Positions 45,801 to 56,100 of a stretch of 64,000 bases of DNA are shown here, one piece after another. The DNA is from Siphonodentalium dalli. Lineage: Eukaryota > Mollusca > Scaphopoda > Gadilida > Siphonodentaliidae. Both the position numbers and the translations under genes were made by a program. The stretch spans positions 42,793,835 through 42,857,834 of the forward strand of contig CP136066.1 in NCBI GenBank assembly GCA_032622095.1. Reading direction: 5' to 3'. How positions within the stretch are numbered: the first letter of the stretch is position 1; every line of letters begins with the position of its first letter. The notes under the pieces were generated by a model that did not search any database, was not told the origin of the DNA, and was given only the letters and a program-made list of their open reading frames with translations.

Positions 45801-46054
45801 AAAGCCTTGAAATAGCGTGTCTGTCATTTGCAGAATGAGGTCCCCAGAGGGTGAATTTAGTGATGCTACCCCGAATAGCGGGCTAGCATCACAAAATTCA
45901 CCCTCTGGGGACCTCATTCTGCTTACACCTCAGCAGAATGAGGTTCCCAGAGGGTGAGTTTGGTGATGCTAGCCCGCTGTGCGGGGTAGCATGACTAAAT
46001 TCACCCTCTCGGGACCTCATTCTGCAAATGACAGACACGCTATTTCAAGGCTTG
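45801..46054. mobile_element. hAT-like double-hairpin MITE, compact copy
   Basis: Flanked by GTCACGCC at 45793-45800 and 46055-46062. The terminal repeats are [A/C]AAGCCTTGAAATAGCGTGT and then CTGTCATTTGCAGAATGAGG. The two ~92-bp hairpins are separated by only about a dozen bases (TTACACCTCA), so the whole 254 bp is close to a single large palindrome with two inner palindromes. It is the best-preserved copy for defining ends. Confidence 0.92.
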
Positions 46055-46173
46055 GTCACGCCCCGATATCAATGGATTGGCGAGCGGCATACCGGTTTAC
46101 GCTTTAACCATCCCACAATACAAAGACGTATAAACTACCATAACATCTGAAGACGAAAGAAATATGCCCTTAA

Positions 46174-46633
46174 CCCTTTCAGTGCCAGGTGCCGATCTCA
46201 TCGGCCCTAATTTACGGTCTGTAAAATCGGCCCTAAAAAAAATAAAAAAATATTTATTTTGTTTTAAAGATTTTTTTGGGTTGAATTTTTTTGGGGTATG
46301 CTTAAGCACGATATAGCGAATTTAAAAACAAACTGGATAAAACCTTAGGGGCATGTTATAACTCAAAATTATCATCAAGTATTCATAGTAATAATTTTGA
46401 TGCCCATGAAAAACGTAAGATACCCTGGCACTAAACCTACAAAATAAGTCTGCTAAAGAATATAAGAAAAAATTATTAAAATTGTAAAAAATTGTAAAAA
46501 ATTATAACAAATGATGAAGAATTGTTAGGCCAATGCATTCTCTTATATATGCGAGGCGACCTATGGTCGACTCGCATATATAAGAGAATGCATTGGCACA
46601 GGGTATATAGGTTGATACAAAAATCGGAAAGGG
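46174..46633. mobile_element. TTAA-flanked CCCTTTCAGTGCC MITE with one hairpin, copy 1
   Basis: TTAA at 46170-46173 and 46634-46637. The left end is CCCTTTCAGTGCCAGG; the right end retains only CGGAAAGGG. The left ~300 bp (CCGATCTCATCGGCCCTAA, TTTACGGTCTGTAAAATCGG) is unlike the other hairpin families. The AT-rich linker (AAAGAATATAAGAAAAAATT) and a single 69-nt hairpin at 46529-46597 are the same as theirs. Confidence 0.85.
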
Positions 46634-46639
46634 TTAACC

Positions 46640-47149
46640 CATTCGAGCATTACAACAGCTTGGCTTCAAAAACAATGTCAAAACAGCTCTGTATTGTCAA
46701 TGGGGGTACCTAGCTAGGGTTCGATGGGTTCGGACTAACCCGCCCTGGGAAGGACAATGCTCTATTTTGCGACCACGCGCTGTCTATACTATGCACGTTA
46801 TCGCGACATACATGCCATTGTGTGTTACCAAAATTACATTAATGTCGGCCATATTCGAAAAATGTAGCAAATAATAATGGCGGTTTTATATAGCGCTCAG
46901 TAATATTGTTCTAAGATATTACACTATTAGCCCAGCCATTTGTACTAGCCAACCAATGAACCGGCTGCAGCCATGATATTGTGTACATGTTCTGCTATAG
47001 TTTGATCAGAACGAGATCTGATGCTCACCAGTATGACAAGCTGACTGGCACTGGTACTCGTTTAACGCACGAATGGTGCTAAGTCGACATAGTACGAGCG
47101 ACATTGCACGTCGCTCAAAGCGTCCAAGCCAATGTTGTGTGAATTCACA
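46640..47149. other. No gene seen
   Basis: Unique-looking DNA with no supported exon. Confidence 0.35.
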
Positions 47150-47235
47150 ATAAACCACCGGCGGGCTGCGAACTCATTTCTCTGTGTTGACAGCGAAGAC
47201 ACGCTGAGCACTGGACCACCGTGCTCCACGTGACA
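47150..47235 (-). repeat. tRNA-related SINE head (or decayed tRNA)
   Basis: On the minus strand, GGTGGTCCAGTGCTCAGCGT resembles an RNA polymerase III A box. About 40 nt later GAGTTCGCAGCCC resembles a B box, followed by CGCCGGTGG. The spacing is tRNA-like, but the cloverleaf stems do not pair well, so a SINE-type head is more likely than a working tRNA. Confidence 0.45.
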
Positions 47236-47304
47236 TATTTTCGATTTACAGAAGAGACAAAAACATTATCCGATTCAAGTTCGAAGCAGTTTGAGTCTTC
47301 TCGT

Positions 47305-47490
47305 ATGACGCTTACGCTCAGTAGGGAATCGCGCTGAAGAATCGACAGGAGACCAGAACCTTTCATACTGAACTATTGGGAAAACAGTCTATTCTTGTGA
47401 TGCTTGCGCTTAGTGGGGGATCGCGATATTTGGTTCGCGAACTGAAGAATCGGCAGGCGTCCAGAACCGTTCTCGCGTACTGAACTATTG
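47305..47490. repeat. ~75-90-bp tandem duplication
   Basis: Two copies share GCTTACGCTCAGTAGGGAATCG-like text, CTGAAGAATCG.CAGG, CCAGAACC.TTC and TACTGAACTATTGG. The second copy has an insertion (ATATTTGGTTCGCGAA). Confidence 0.75.
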
Positions 47491-47656
47491 GCGTTAATCC
47501 ACTTAGACAATAGTTGAATAGTATATATATATGTCGTACACGAACCACCCGTGCAATGGTTCGATTATAGCTTATGGGGGGGGGGATGAAAGTAATGATT
47601 CACAATGTTCGTCATCAAGAAGTCTGAACGTTTTGCTGTGGGAAGAGTCCGTCACC

Positions 47657-47752
47657 ATGCGGGGGAGCGCATTGGATGGGGCGAGATTAGCCCAACATGA
47701 CCTGCAGGTCATGCTGGGATAATATCGCCCCATCCAATGCGCTTCCCCGCAT
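47657..47752. mobile_element. GC-rich hairpin
   Basis: ATGCGGGG.AGCGCATTGGAT, GGGGCGA and CCCAACATGACCTGCAGG pair with complements on the right around a GACCTGCAGGTC centre. The stem is about 45 bp with a few mismatches. A short poly-G run lies at 47576-47584. Confidence 0.8.
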
Positions 47753-48579
47753 CAATTATGCCGTTGCAATCACACGACAACCCGCCTTAGGGAAACGCTG
47801 GATACACTAAGGTAGCGTCTATATATTGATCATGATGTACACCTAATATAATTTCTTTTTGGTCTGCTTAGAATCCTTAAAGGCACGTGCGGCCTTAATT
47901 GTCGAAAATATTCATATTTGTTCCAAACACCGTAAACAGAAAAACAGTAAAACGCATACAGTTCCGTTCATATATACCATGATCATCGCGTAAACAGCAT
48001 GTTATCATAAAGATCTACTATATTTTACCTAAGCAAGAGCCTGATTGTGTTACAGAAGACAACACAATGCTACTGGCTAATCACACACAAATGGCATAAA
48101 CGCTCTTTATTAGTTCCATATAAGGTATTCACCAACAAAGAACGCTCTTTATGTTTACCATCATAATATAAACAAACACCAGAAAAGTAACTTTTTACGC
48201 TTTTTTTTTACATAACAATGGTCAAACATATGACCATAACACACTGTTTATGCGATATTTCTTATTTGCATACGGACAAAGTCTATCTACATTTTGATGT
48301 TCTTTCTGTTTGTGGCGGGTTTTGACGGGTGGATATATTTTCACAGGATACCCACCGCCAAGACCAACCGTGTCTTTAAATAGGTCTGTCGCAGATTATT
48401 GTTTCCATTGTATTTTATTTTTTCCAATATTCGGAACAAACCCAAGAAAGTTCTAATTTGTATAGTGTATATACGTTTGCTCATGTACCATGTATAATGG
48501 CTGAGAATAATAAAGCATTACTTACTTACGCATTCATATGTTGTTTTTGTTCTTTGTACACAAAAAATTAAATGATATT
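47753..48579. other. No gene seen
   Basis: Contains two direct copies of AACGCTCTTTAT (about 48099 and 48143) and, near 48500-48530, AGAATAATAAAGCATTACTT, possibly a retroelement tail. Confidence 0.4.
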
Positions 48580-48583
48580 TTAA

Positions 48584-49036
48584 CCCTTTACCCAACAAAA
48601 CGGCCAAAAACGCCCAAATAAAGCTTCAACAGCCTAAAATATCTTCGGTCTGTCTCAATAACATCATACATGGATATCATTGGAACCGGTTCATTGACCA
48701 CATTGTGATGGCTACAGTTATGCCCTGTGCCAATGCATTCTCTTATATGTGCGAGTCGACCATAGGTCGCCTCGCATATATAAGAGAATGCATTGGCCTA
48801 AAAAAATTCTTTTTTAACACTTTTTACCATTTTTTTCTTACATTCTTTAACAATTTAATAATTTTTTCTTACATTTTTTAACAATTTTTATAATATTTTT
48901 CTACATTCTTTGACAATTTTATCATTTTTAATATGTGTTAAGCCAATGCATTCTCTTATATATGCGAGGCGACCTATGGTCGACTCGCATATATAAAAGA
49001 ATGCATTGGCACAGGGCCGTTATGTTGGGTAAAGGG
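48584..49036. mobile_element. piggyBac-like MITE with paired hairpins, copy F
   Basis: TTAA at 48580-48583 and 49037-49040. Hairpins are at 48729-48797 and 48942-49010. The linker is internally repeated (TTTTTTCTTACAT..TTTAACAATTT). The long arm is on the left, as in copy A. Confidence 0.9.
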
Positions 49037-49073
49037 TTAACTGTTTATTGTCATCATCTATGTAATGGGTTAA

Positions 49074-49904
49074 AGGGATACTGTACTCAAATGTTGTTGT
49101 TGCTTTCTATAGATTATGCTTCGAAGACTATAAGGTAACGTGATTTCCATTATTTGAAAGTCTGTTGAGTACGAAGTAATGTTACCGATGGCAGATTAGC
49201 CTGAATGCCAAAAATATAGAACTATCGTCGTCGAGTAATTTGTGTACAGTTTTCAAGCAAATGTATTAAATAAATGTTATATTATATGTATTCTAGTCAC
49301 ATACATGTATACTCATTGAAGTTATTGTATATTTACCAGTCAGGAGGCCCCCACCCCCTTTTTCGAACGCCGTATTCCATGCCCTGTTATGAGGTACGCC
49401 GTATTCCGGCCCCTCTGTTAGGAGGTATTCGGTATTCCAAAAATACCGGTATTCGTACGCCGATCTTCAAAAAAATGAAATTTTCATATATTTTTATGTA
49501 TTCCATATGTCTGTTAACTGGTATTCCGTATTCCACCCTCTGTGTTAAGCGGTATTCCGTATTCCATGGGGGTGGGGGTGTTGGCCTCAGTCAGTGAGTG
49601 GCTTGTGTTTACACCCCATATCAACATATTTTTGTACACGAACATGTGTGCCACGCGTTGCCAAATCCACTTTCCGTCAATTAATTTGATTACGTCTTGT
49701 ACACAGAAATTCGTAATTTAATTTATGGCTTGAGCCATAAATTAAATTCATTTCAAATTATTAGCTTTGATTTTAAGATAATCTATTAACCTACACGTTT
49801 ATAGAATACATCCTCGACTCAAATTACTTAATTTTCTATATATTATCGATATGAAATTGTTGTTATTGACGGAAATTTATTGAAATTGGCGTACAGTCTT
49901 CATT
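49074..49904 (+). mobile_element. TTAA-flanked AGGGGTACTGT MITE with a nested insertion
   Basis: TTAA at 49070-49073 and 49905-49908. The outer parts match 33207-33757. A 245-bp insertion (49343-49587) splits it at CAGTCA. A near-palindrome, TTTATGGCTTGAGCCATAAA, lies at about 49720-49740, at the same place as in the 33 kb copy. Confidence 0.8.
49343..49587. mobile_element. Nested insertion with AGGCC..CCCACCCCC ends
   Basis: Flanked by CAGTCA at 49337-49342 and 49588-49593; the intact target is present in the sister copies. The ends are inverted (AGGCCCCCACCCCC and, in reverse complement, AGGCCAACACCCCCACCCCC). The interior repeats CGCCGTATTCC and GGTATTCCGTATTCC. It is a small non-autonomous element of unknown superfamily. 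Confidence 0.75.
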
Positions 49905-49908
49905 TAAA

Positions 49909-50560
49909 AAGGGTTAATGTATGCACTTAACGTTAATGAATTAATATTGATTTTATTTTGAATATTTTCTGATATAATGCGATGTTGATGGGACATTTAT
50001 TTGTTCTATTTTTTAGAACAGATCGTTCAGGCGATATCAGATGTCGATAGAGGGTATTATAGTGCTCCCATTGCTACGAACCGAACGTCAAATGTTTCGG
50101 ATTGATTGTATTGTTAGATTCTATATTTACACGCGATAATAAGTGTAATTAACGTTTATTGTGATTGTGATAACATTTCTGGTCTCTTTTAACAGTAACC
50201 ACTATTGTTTGTCAGCTAAACGATCACCCATGTGTATACCAGAAAATATTCGAAATATAATCAATATTAATCGATAGAAGCGTTTTCGGACAGGGGTCTT
50301 CGATTCATATCTAATATGTTATACCCGTGCATGAAACTATATAAAACGTGTTTAAAAGAGATAGACCATGATCATCCCTAACATTCATGACTCATCCGGG
50401 TGTTGTTAATGTTCTCCATACATGATAATTAAATTAAATTGCAATTATTTATTCTCATCGCCTATGCACAGAGAACGTGGTGAAGTGTTTACAGCGAAGT
50501 TTGAGAATATAACAGCGATGATATGATAGTGATAGTTGTTGTTGATGATGCTGGCGATCA
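49909..50560. other. No gene seen
   Basis: AT-rich DNA without supported features. Confidence 0.35.
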
Positions 50561-50565
50561 AACTC

Positions 50566-50998
50566 CATGCAGGGTTTACCTCCCTTGATGATTCGGTAAG
50601 ACATGCAGGGTTTACCTCCCTTGATGACTCCATAAGACATGCAGGGTTTACCTCCCTTGATGATTCGGTAAGACATGCAGGGTTTACCTCCCTTGATGAC
50701 TCCATAAGACATGCAGGGTTTACCTCCCTTGATGACTCGGTAAGACATGCAGGGTTTACCTCCCTTGATGACTCCATAAGACATGCAGGGTTTACCTCCC
50801 TTGATGACTCGGTAAGACATGCAGGGTTTACATCCCTTGATGACTCCATAAGACATGCAGGGTTTACCTCCCTTGATGACTCGGTAAGACATGCAGGGTT
50901 TACCTCCCTTGATGACTCCGTAAGCCATTCAGGGTTTACCTCCCTTGATGACTTGGTAAGATATGCAGGGTTTACCTCCCTTGATGACTCGGTAAGAC
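50566..50998. repeat. 36-bp tandem repeat, 12 copies, alternating
   Basis: The unit contains CATGCAGGGTTTACCTCCCT and TGATGACTCGGTAAGA. Copies with CTCCATAAGA and copies with CTCGGTAAGA alternate over most of the array, giving a 72-bp dimer period. Open frames on both strands (for example a HAGFTSLDDSVR repeat) result from the 36-bp period. Confidence 0.95.
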
Positions 50999-50999
50999 C

Positions 51000-51584
51000 G
51001 CTAGCTGCTACCGGCGACATTTCACCCACATTTGGTGGACGCGATATTAAAATATTTTACTAAGCGACAGAGCAATATGCTGCCCTTGTTAAGCACACAA
51101 AATAATATAATATAATTTGTATAAATTTTGGACCTAATGTTTTGAAAAGTCACATTAAAACCGAAGAACTATATTTCGAAACGGTGTGATTCGGTTCTCC
51201 GATTATTCTACCAACACAAAAGTATAAACGCACGTGTACGACATCGTCACAACTCGAACGACAAGTCACACACAAGAGTTCTAATTTGCTGTAAGTTTGT
51301 CGCTTGCGAAAATCGTCAACAAAACTACTGCTCTGATTTTCCATTCTGTCATCATGTTTTAGTGTGAGAATTGTTCTCAAAGTCAAAGCACATAGAAAAT
51401 TTGACGTTGGAGCGATCGGGTTTCGCCATTTTTGCTGGAAAATCCCATGCTATATATAGAAACATGGACTAGTACACAGCCGGTCAAAGAGTCAGAAAGG
51501 AAGCATGACTGTTGCGCTCTGGTAGAGATTGCCTGGCGATGTCGAGACAACAATGACGATGTTGATAATGATAGTATAATTATA
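51000..51584. other. No gene seen
   Basis: No supported exon or repeat. Confidence 0.35.
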
Positions 51585-51895
51585 AGATGACGATGCTGCT
51601 GCTGCTGATGATGATGATGGTGATGATATCGACGGTAAAAATAACATGATGATGATGCTGATGATGATGGTGATGATGGTGATGATGATGATGATGATGA
51701 TGATGCTGATGATGGTGATGATGATGGTGATGATGATGCTGTTGATGATAATGATGACGATGACGATGATGATGATGCTGATGGTGATTATGATGATGGA
51801 TGATGATGATATGGTGATGATGAATAGTATGATAATGATGGTGATGATGATGACGATGACGGTAATGTTGATGATGAGGGTGACGACGATTACAA
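51585..51895. repeat. (ATG)n / (GAT)n trinucleotide microsatellite
   Basis: About 300 bp of imperfect TGATGATGG, GATGATGC and GACGATG words. All open frames over it (poly-Met, poly-His or poly-Ile) are artefacts. Confidence 0.95.
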
Positions 51896-51987
51896 TGTAA
51901 TGACGACGATAATCGGGAGGTCGTTGTACACAAAACTGTCTTTTTTCTTCATTCATTCATTCATTATTTTGTACATACTCTATTTTC

Positions 51988-52555
51988 TCAATATCCCAGG
52001 GGGGTGGAATTTTTTTTTTCCGAGCACGTATGCCGGGGTGGGTGGGTGGTCGATAGGACCAACAAACAATTTTGTCCGCAACTCAAAAATATTTTTCTTG
52101 CAAGTCTTTTTGACTGTTTTTGCACATGAGTTTGGCTTAAAACACATCAATATGTCAATATTAACATAAATAACAAATTTCATGATGATCAGACAAACAG
52201 TATAGCCTGTAGCCCATGCTAATGGATTGAATTTTGAAATCCAAGATGGCTGCCATGTTTTTTTTGACCGAATGACCCCAAAATGACTTGTTCCTATTTA
52301 CATGTTAATGTTAACATCCATGACTAATAGTATGCACAGAAATTCATATACAGCTGTTTACAGTTAATTTCCCCCCGAAAATCTCTGTTTTAGTGTTAAA
52401 AGGGGGGGGGGTGGGTGTCCAAAAATGGTCGGAAAAAACTGCCGAAAACGGAAAACAATTTGGACGCGGGGGTGGGTGGGTCCCAACAAGGGTCGAAAGT
52501 CAAAAATCAGCCCACGTGCCTGCAAATGTTTTCCGACTCCCCCTGAATATCCTGT
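51988..52555. mobile_element. Possible element with AGGGGG-type inverted ends
   Basis: The left part has AATATCCCAGGGGGGTGGAA and GGGTGGGTGG; the right part has the inverse (GACTCCCCCTGAATATCC, GGGGGTGGGTGGGTCCC). The middle has AATCCAAGATGGCTGCCATG. The arms match poorly, so the limits are approximate. Confidence 0.4.
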
Positions 52556-52730
52556 AATGTTAATGGATCAGAGAACAAATCATATCACACACACCATGGT
52601 GTATTCGATGCGGCAATCGATCAGGAGGTGTGCTCCTGGCTCTACCCCGTCCTCGAGTCTCGCTAAATGGGGAATAGAACCACGTGGTTACCAATCGATG
52701 CCCATGATCGGATACTTATAGCAAGACATT

Positions 52731-52799
52731 TATAAATTGAGTCTCTGTAATATCGCGACACATCGAAGTAACTTTAAGAGTCGTCCGCAAATGAATTAA
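52731..52799 (+). promoter_or_regulatory. Gene 2 TATA-like box and minimal upstream ORF
   Basis: TATAAAT at 52731-52737 lies 69 bp before the first long-frame ATG (52806). ATG-AAT-TAA at 52791-52799 is a two-codon upstream frame ending six bases before that ATG. Promoter use is inferred. Confidence 0.4.
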
Positions 52800-52805
52800 T
52801 CAGGA

Positions 52806-53156
52806 ATGCTTTCCACTTCATCGTTGTCTTTCGTGTACTCCATGTTTTTACATTCATTCGAAATGTTTTTCATCATCCTTCTCTGTTTTGGAGACATTGT
52901 GCGCGTCGATGGTGAGCAGTTCACCAGTCTTGATGGGTGCGACACCGGTTCTAAGATGAACTTTGCCGTCAGCCTTGGAACCGTAGTGACCTCGTCCGAT
53001 ATACATTGTGCTGGTAGATGCTTGGCAACGCCTGGATGTTCGGCAGTAAATGTGATCAAAACGGGGACGAAATTTCTCTGTGAACTCGGCTCTGATAGCG
53101 CTATGGGAGATTGTTCAAAACTGACAAACGACGAAGACGCCAAATATTTTGAGAAG
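52806..53156 (+). CDS. Gene 2 exon 1: signal peptide and apple/PAN-like domain
   Basis: The 117-codon exon ends ...AKYFEK|GTAAAA (GT at 53157-53158). In-frame ATGs at 52806, 52842 and 52863 could each start it; MFFIILLCFGDIVRVDG, from the last, is a good signal peptide, and the longer form only extends it. Cysteines fall at residues 45, 68, 72, 78, 92 and 103. C-x3-C-x5-C in HCAGRCLATPGCSAVNV, followed by FLCEL, is the pattern of molluscan apple/PAN-like domains. If the donor is ignored, the frame runs to 53249. Confidence 0.7.
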
Positions 53157-56100
53157 GTAAAACCGTTATTCTGGGTTGAATTTAGATCTAACCATTTAGT
53201 TACCTCGCCCAACACAATTCATGTGCTGATCAGTCTAATGCCCACATAACTGTAACATCCATTTACGTCATTTCTCAGTGTAGTTTTTGCGCTTGCGTGT
53301 GTCGCGGAATATCATCATTGGATATGGCTCACATACCTGGACATAGTGTATCTGTCATTTGCGGAATGCGGTCCATAGAGGGTGAATTTAGTGATGCTAC
53401 CCCACAGAGCGGACTAGCATCACTTAATTCACCATATGAGGATCTCATTCCGCATGACACCATCTTCTGTGAAGTATCTATATATAGTCTCAAATGAAAA
53501 TAATTGTGGTTACTTTATCCCCTTTTGTTCCGTTTCTATATCCCCCTAATTTACAGAAGTTAAACAACAGTATCGAGGTGTCATTTGCAGAATGAGGTCC
53601 CCAGAGGGTGAATTTAGTGACGCGCATAGCGGGATAGCATCACTAAATTCACCCTCTGGAGACCTTGATGGCTTAATTGAGTCTCAAAAGTATGCCCAAC
53701 CCTTTCTATACTTATTGGATTCTCACAGTCAGTTAAAAGTGAAGATAGCAATTGTCTATTATTGAATTGGAGTGATGTTAAGGTGCCAAAAACAGACGAC
53801 AGATAACTAAAAGTAGTAGAGATCATATTCCATCAGTACAAAACCTGGGAACTGTTTGAAGTTTTGACAATAAGCATAATAAAGTCGAATACATAATGCG
53901 GGTAATATTTTTCATAATAATGTACTTCACTATAGGTGAAGTTACCAACTCGAAATTGCATGATTTTCTGTAACTTTTGTGAGCCAATATCGCAATAAAC
54001 ATTGAATGTATTAACCAGGAGAAATCCCATATTTGTAAGCGACGCAAAGAAAAATCGCCCACAAAGTCACTTACATCGAGTAATTTCGAGTTGGGACCTT
54101 CACATGCAGTGAAATAGATTATTAAGGAACAGATAATAATTAACAAATATATTACCCACATTATTTTTTCGACTTTATAATGTTCCCTGTCATAACTATA
54201 AAAAATCCGAGATTTTTTACTGGTGGAATATGATCTCAACACCGAAATCTTGAGAGGCGAAGTTTAGCGAGCGCTATACCGGTATTGGTGACATTTCTAA
54301 TCAAAGTTCGGGGCATTATTAACCAAATTTCATCAGTTGGGTGTTGAGTGTTTTGCTTATCGCATACTCTTTACTTATTGTTTGGCGTTTGTTTACATAA
54401 AACAGAGTTTTATCATGGCAACAACATGCAATTTACGCGTTATGTATTATTGGTATAAGAACAAATTTTTTCTATAATATAATATTCTTTCTATTTATGG
54501 CGGTTTAACAGCAATACCCACCACCAACGCTTATCATATCTTTAAGTCAATAACATTTATATATATAGGGTAAAAAGGTTGAACACCAATACCACACCAT
54601 ACTATCTTAGGATTAGCATTTTCAATATTGATCCATAAATTTGGCTGTGTTGTCCACATACATGTATAGGTATGCACTTTATTCCGAAAATGGGAAGTTT
54701 CTCAGACTAACCCCCACCTGGGTGGAATATGATCTCTACGGGTGTAGCCAGAGTAGAGATTCATGAGATGACCTACTCATCAATGATGCTTTGGTTTTGA
54801 ACCGGATAAGTTATGTGCAATACGAGATCGCTGACCCCACGTCCCCCGAAAGAGGTGGCACTGGCTTTTTGTTAACCCTTTCAGTGCCAGGGGCCGATCT
54901 CATCGGCCCTAATTTACGGTCTGTAAAATCGGCCCTAAAATATATATATATATATTTTTTTATAGCTTTTTTTGGGTTGAATTTTTTTTAGGTATGTTTA
55001 AGCATGCTATAGCAAATTTAAAAACAAACTGGATAAAACCTTAGGGGCATGTTATAACTCAAAACTATCACCAATTATTCACAGTAATAATTTTGATGCC
55101 CATGAAAAACGTAAGATTCCCTGGCACTAAACCTACAAAATAAGTCTGTTAAAGAATATAAGAAAAAATTATTAAAATTGTAAAAAATAATAAAAAAAGA
55201 TGAAAAATTGTTAGGCCAATGCATTCTGTTATATATGCGAGGCGACCTATGGTCGACTCGCATATATAAGAGAATGCATTGGCACAGGGTTTATGGGTTG
55301 ATCCAAAAATAGGATCGGGCACTGAAAGGGTTAAAGAACAAAGAAGTCAAATTCAGGCAAATTATTGATTCCACCTTTACAATGAACCACACACCAAAAC
55401 CAAGAGAGTATTGATTCCACCTTTACAATGAACCACACACCAAAACCAAGAGAGTATTTATTCCACCTTTACAATGAACCACACACCAAAACCAAGAGAG
55501 TATTTATTCCACCTTTACAATGAACCACACACCAAAACCAAGAAAGTATTGATTCCACCTTTACAATGAACCACACACCAAAACCAAGAGAGTTTTGATT
55601 CCACCTTTACAATGAACCACACACCAAAACCAAGAGAGTATTGATTCCACCTTTACAATGAACCACACACCAAAACCAAGAGAGTATTTTGACAACAAAT
55701 AAGTTATGATTTCTAAGTCGAACAAAGGTGCATAACTCTATCAAAAAACATTGAATTCGATCTTGTCTGTACTTTTGAAATGTAAACTATTTAGCAAATA
55801 TCAAAAAATTCTGTTGAACATCTTTCAACTTATCATCCGAACAATTCAAAATTCATTGTTTCTAAGTTGAACTAGATGGGATAGTAGGAAAATATATTAT
55901 TTCATAATGCGATATGTTAATACATGATAATATAACTTAATTGATATTCATTCGAGTATTGTGTGGAGTGCCGTGGCCAATGACGGCCGTCTACCCGGCG
56001 CCCCTGAATGTGGCATAATTCCATCAATAATGGCTAAATAAATAATTTAACTATTTCACTTTCTTTTCAAATTAAATTAATATTTTAATTTGGATTTAGA

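Noticed and set aside
50445..51063. Repeat proteins of about 160-195 residues on both strands
   Set aside because: The 36-bp tandem repeat keeps frames open on both strands; no signal peptide, domain or splice context.
51492..51956. Poly-Ile, poly-His and poly-Met frames
   Set aside because: Direct translation of the ATG-type microsatellite.
53823..54242. 139-codon minus-strand frame with hydrophobic segments
   Set aside because: It coincides with a dispersed MITE whose fragments elsewhere are not open; hydrophobicity comes from AT-rich sequence.
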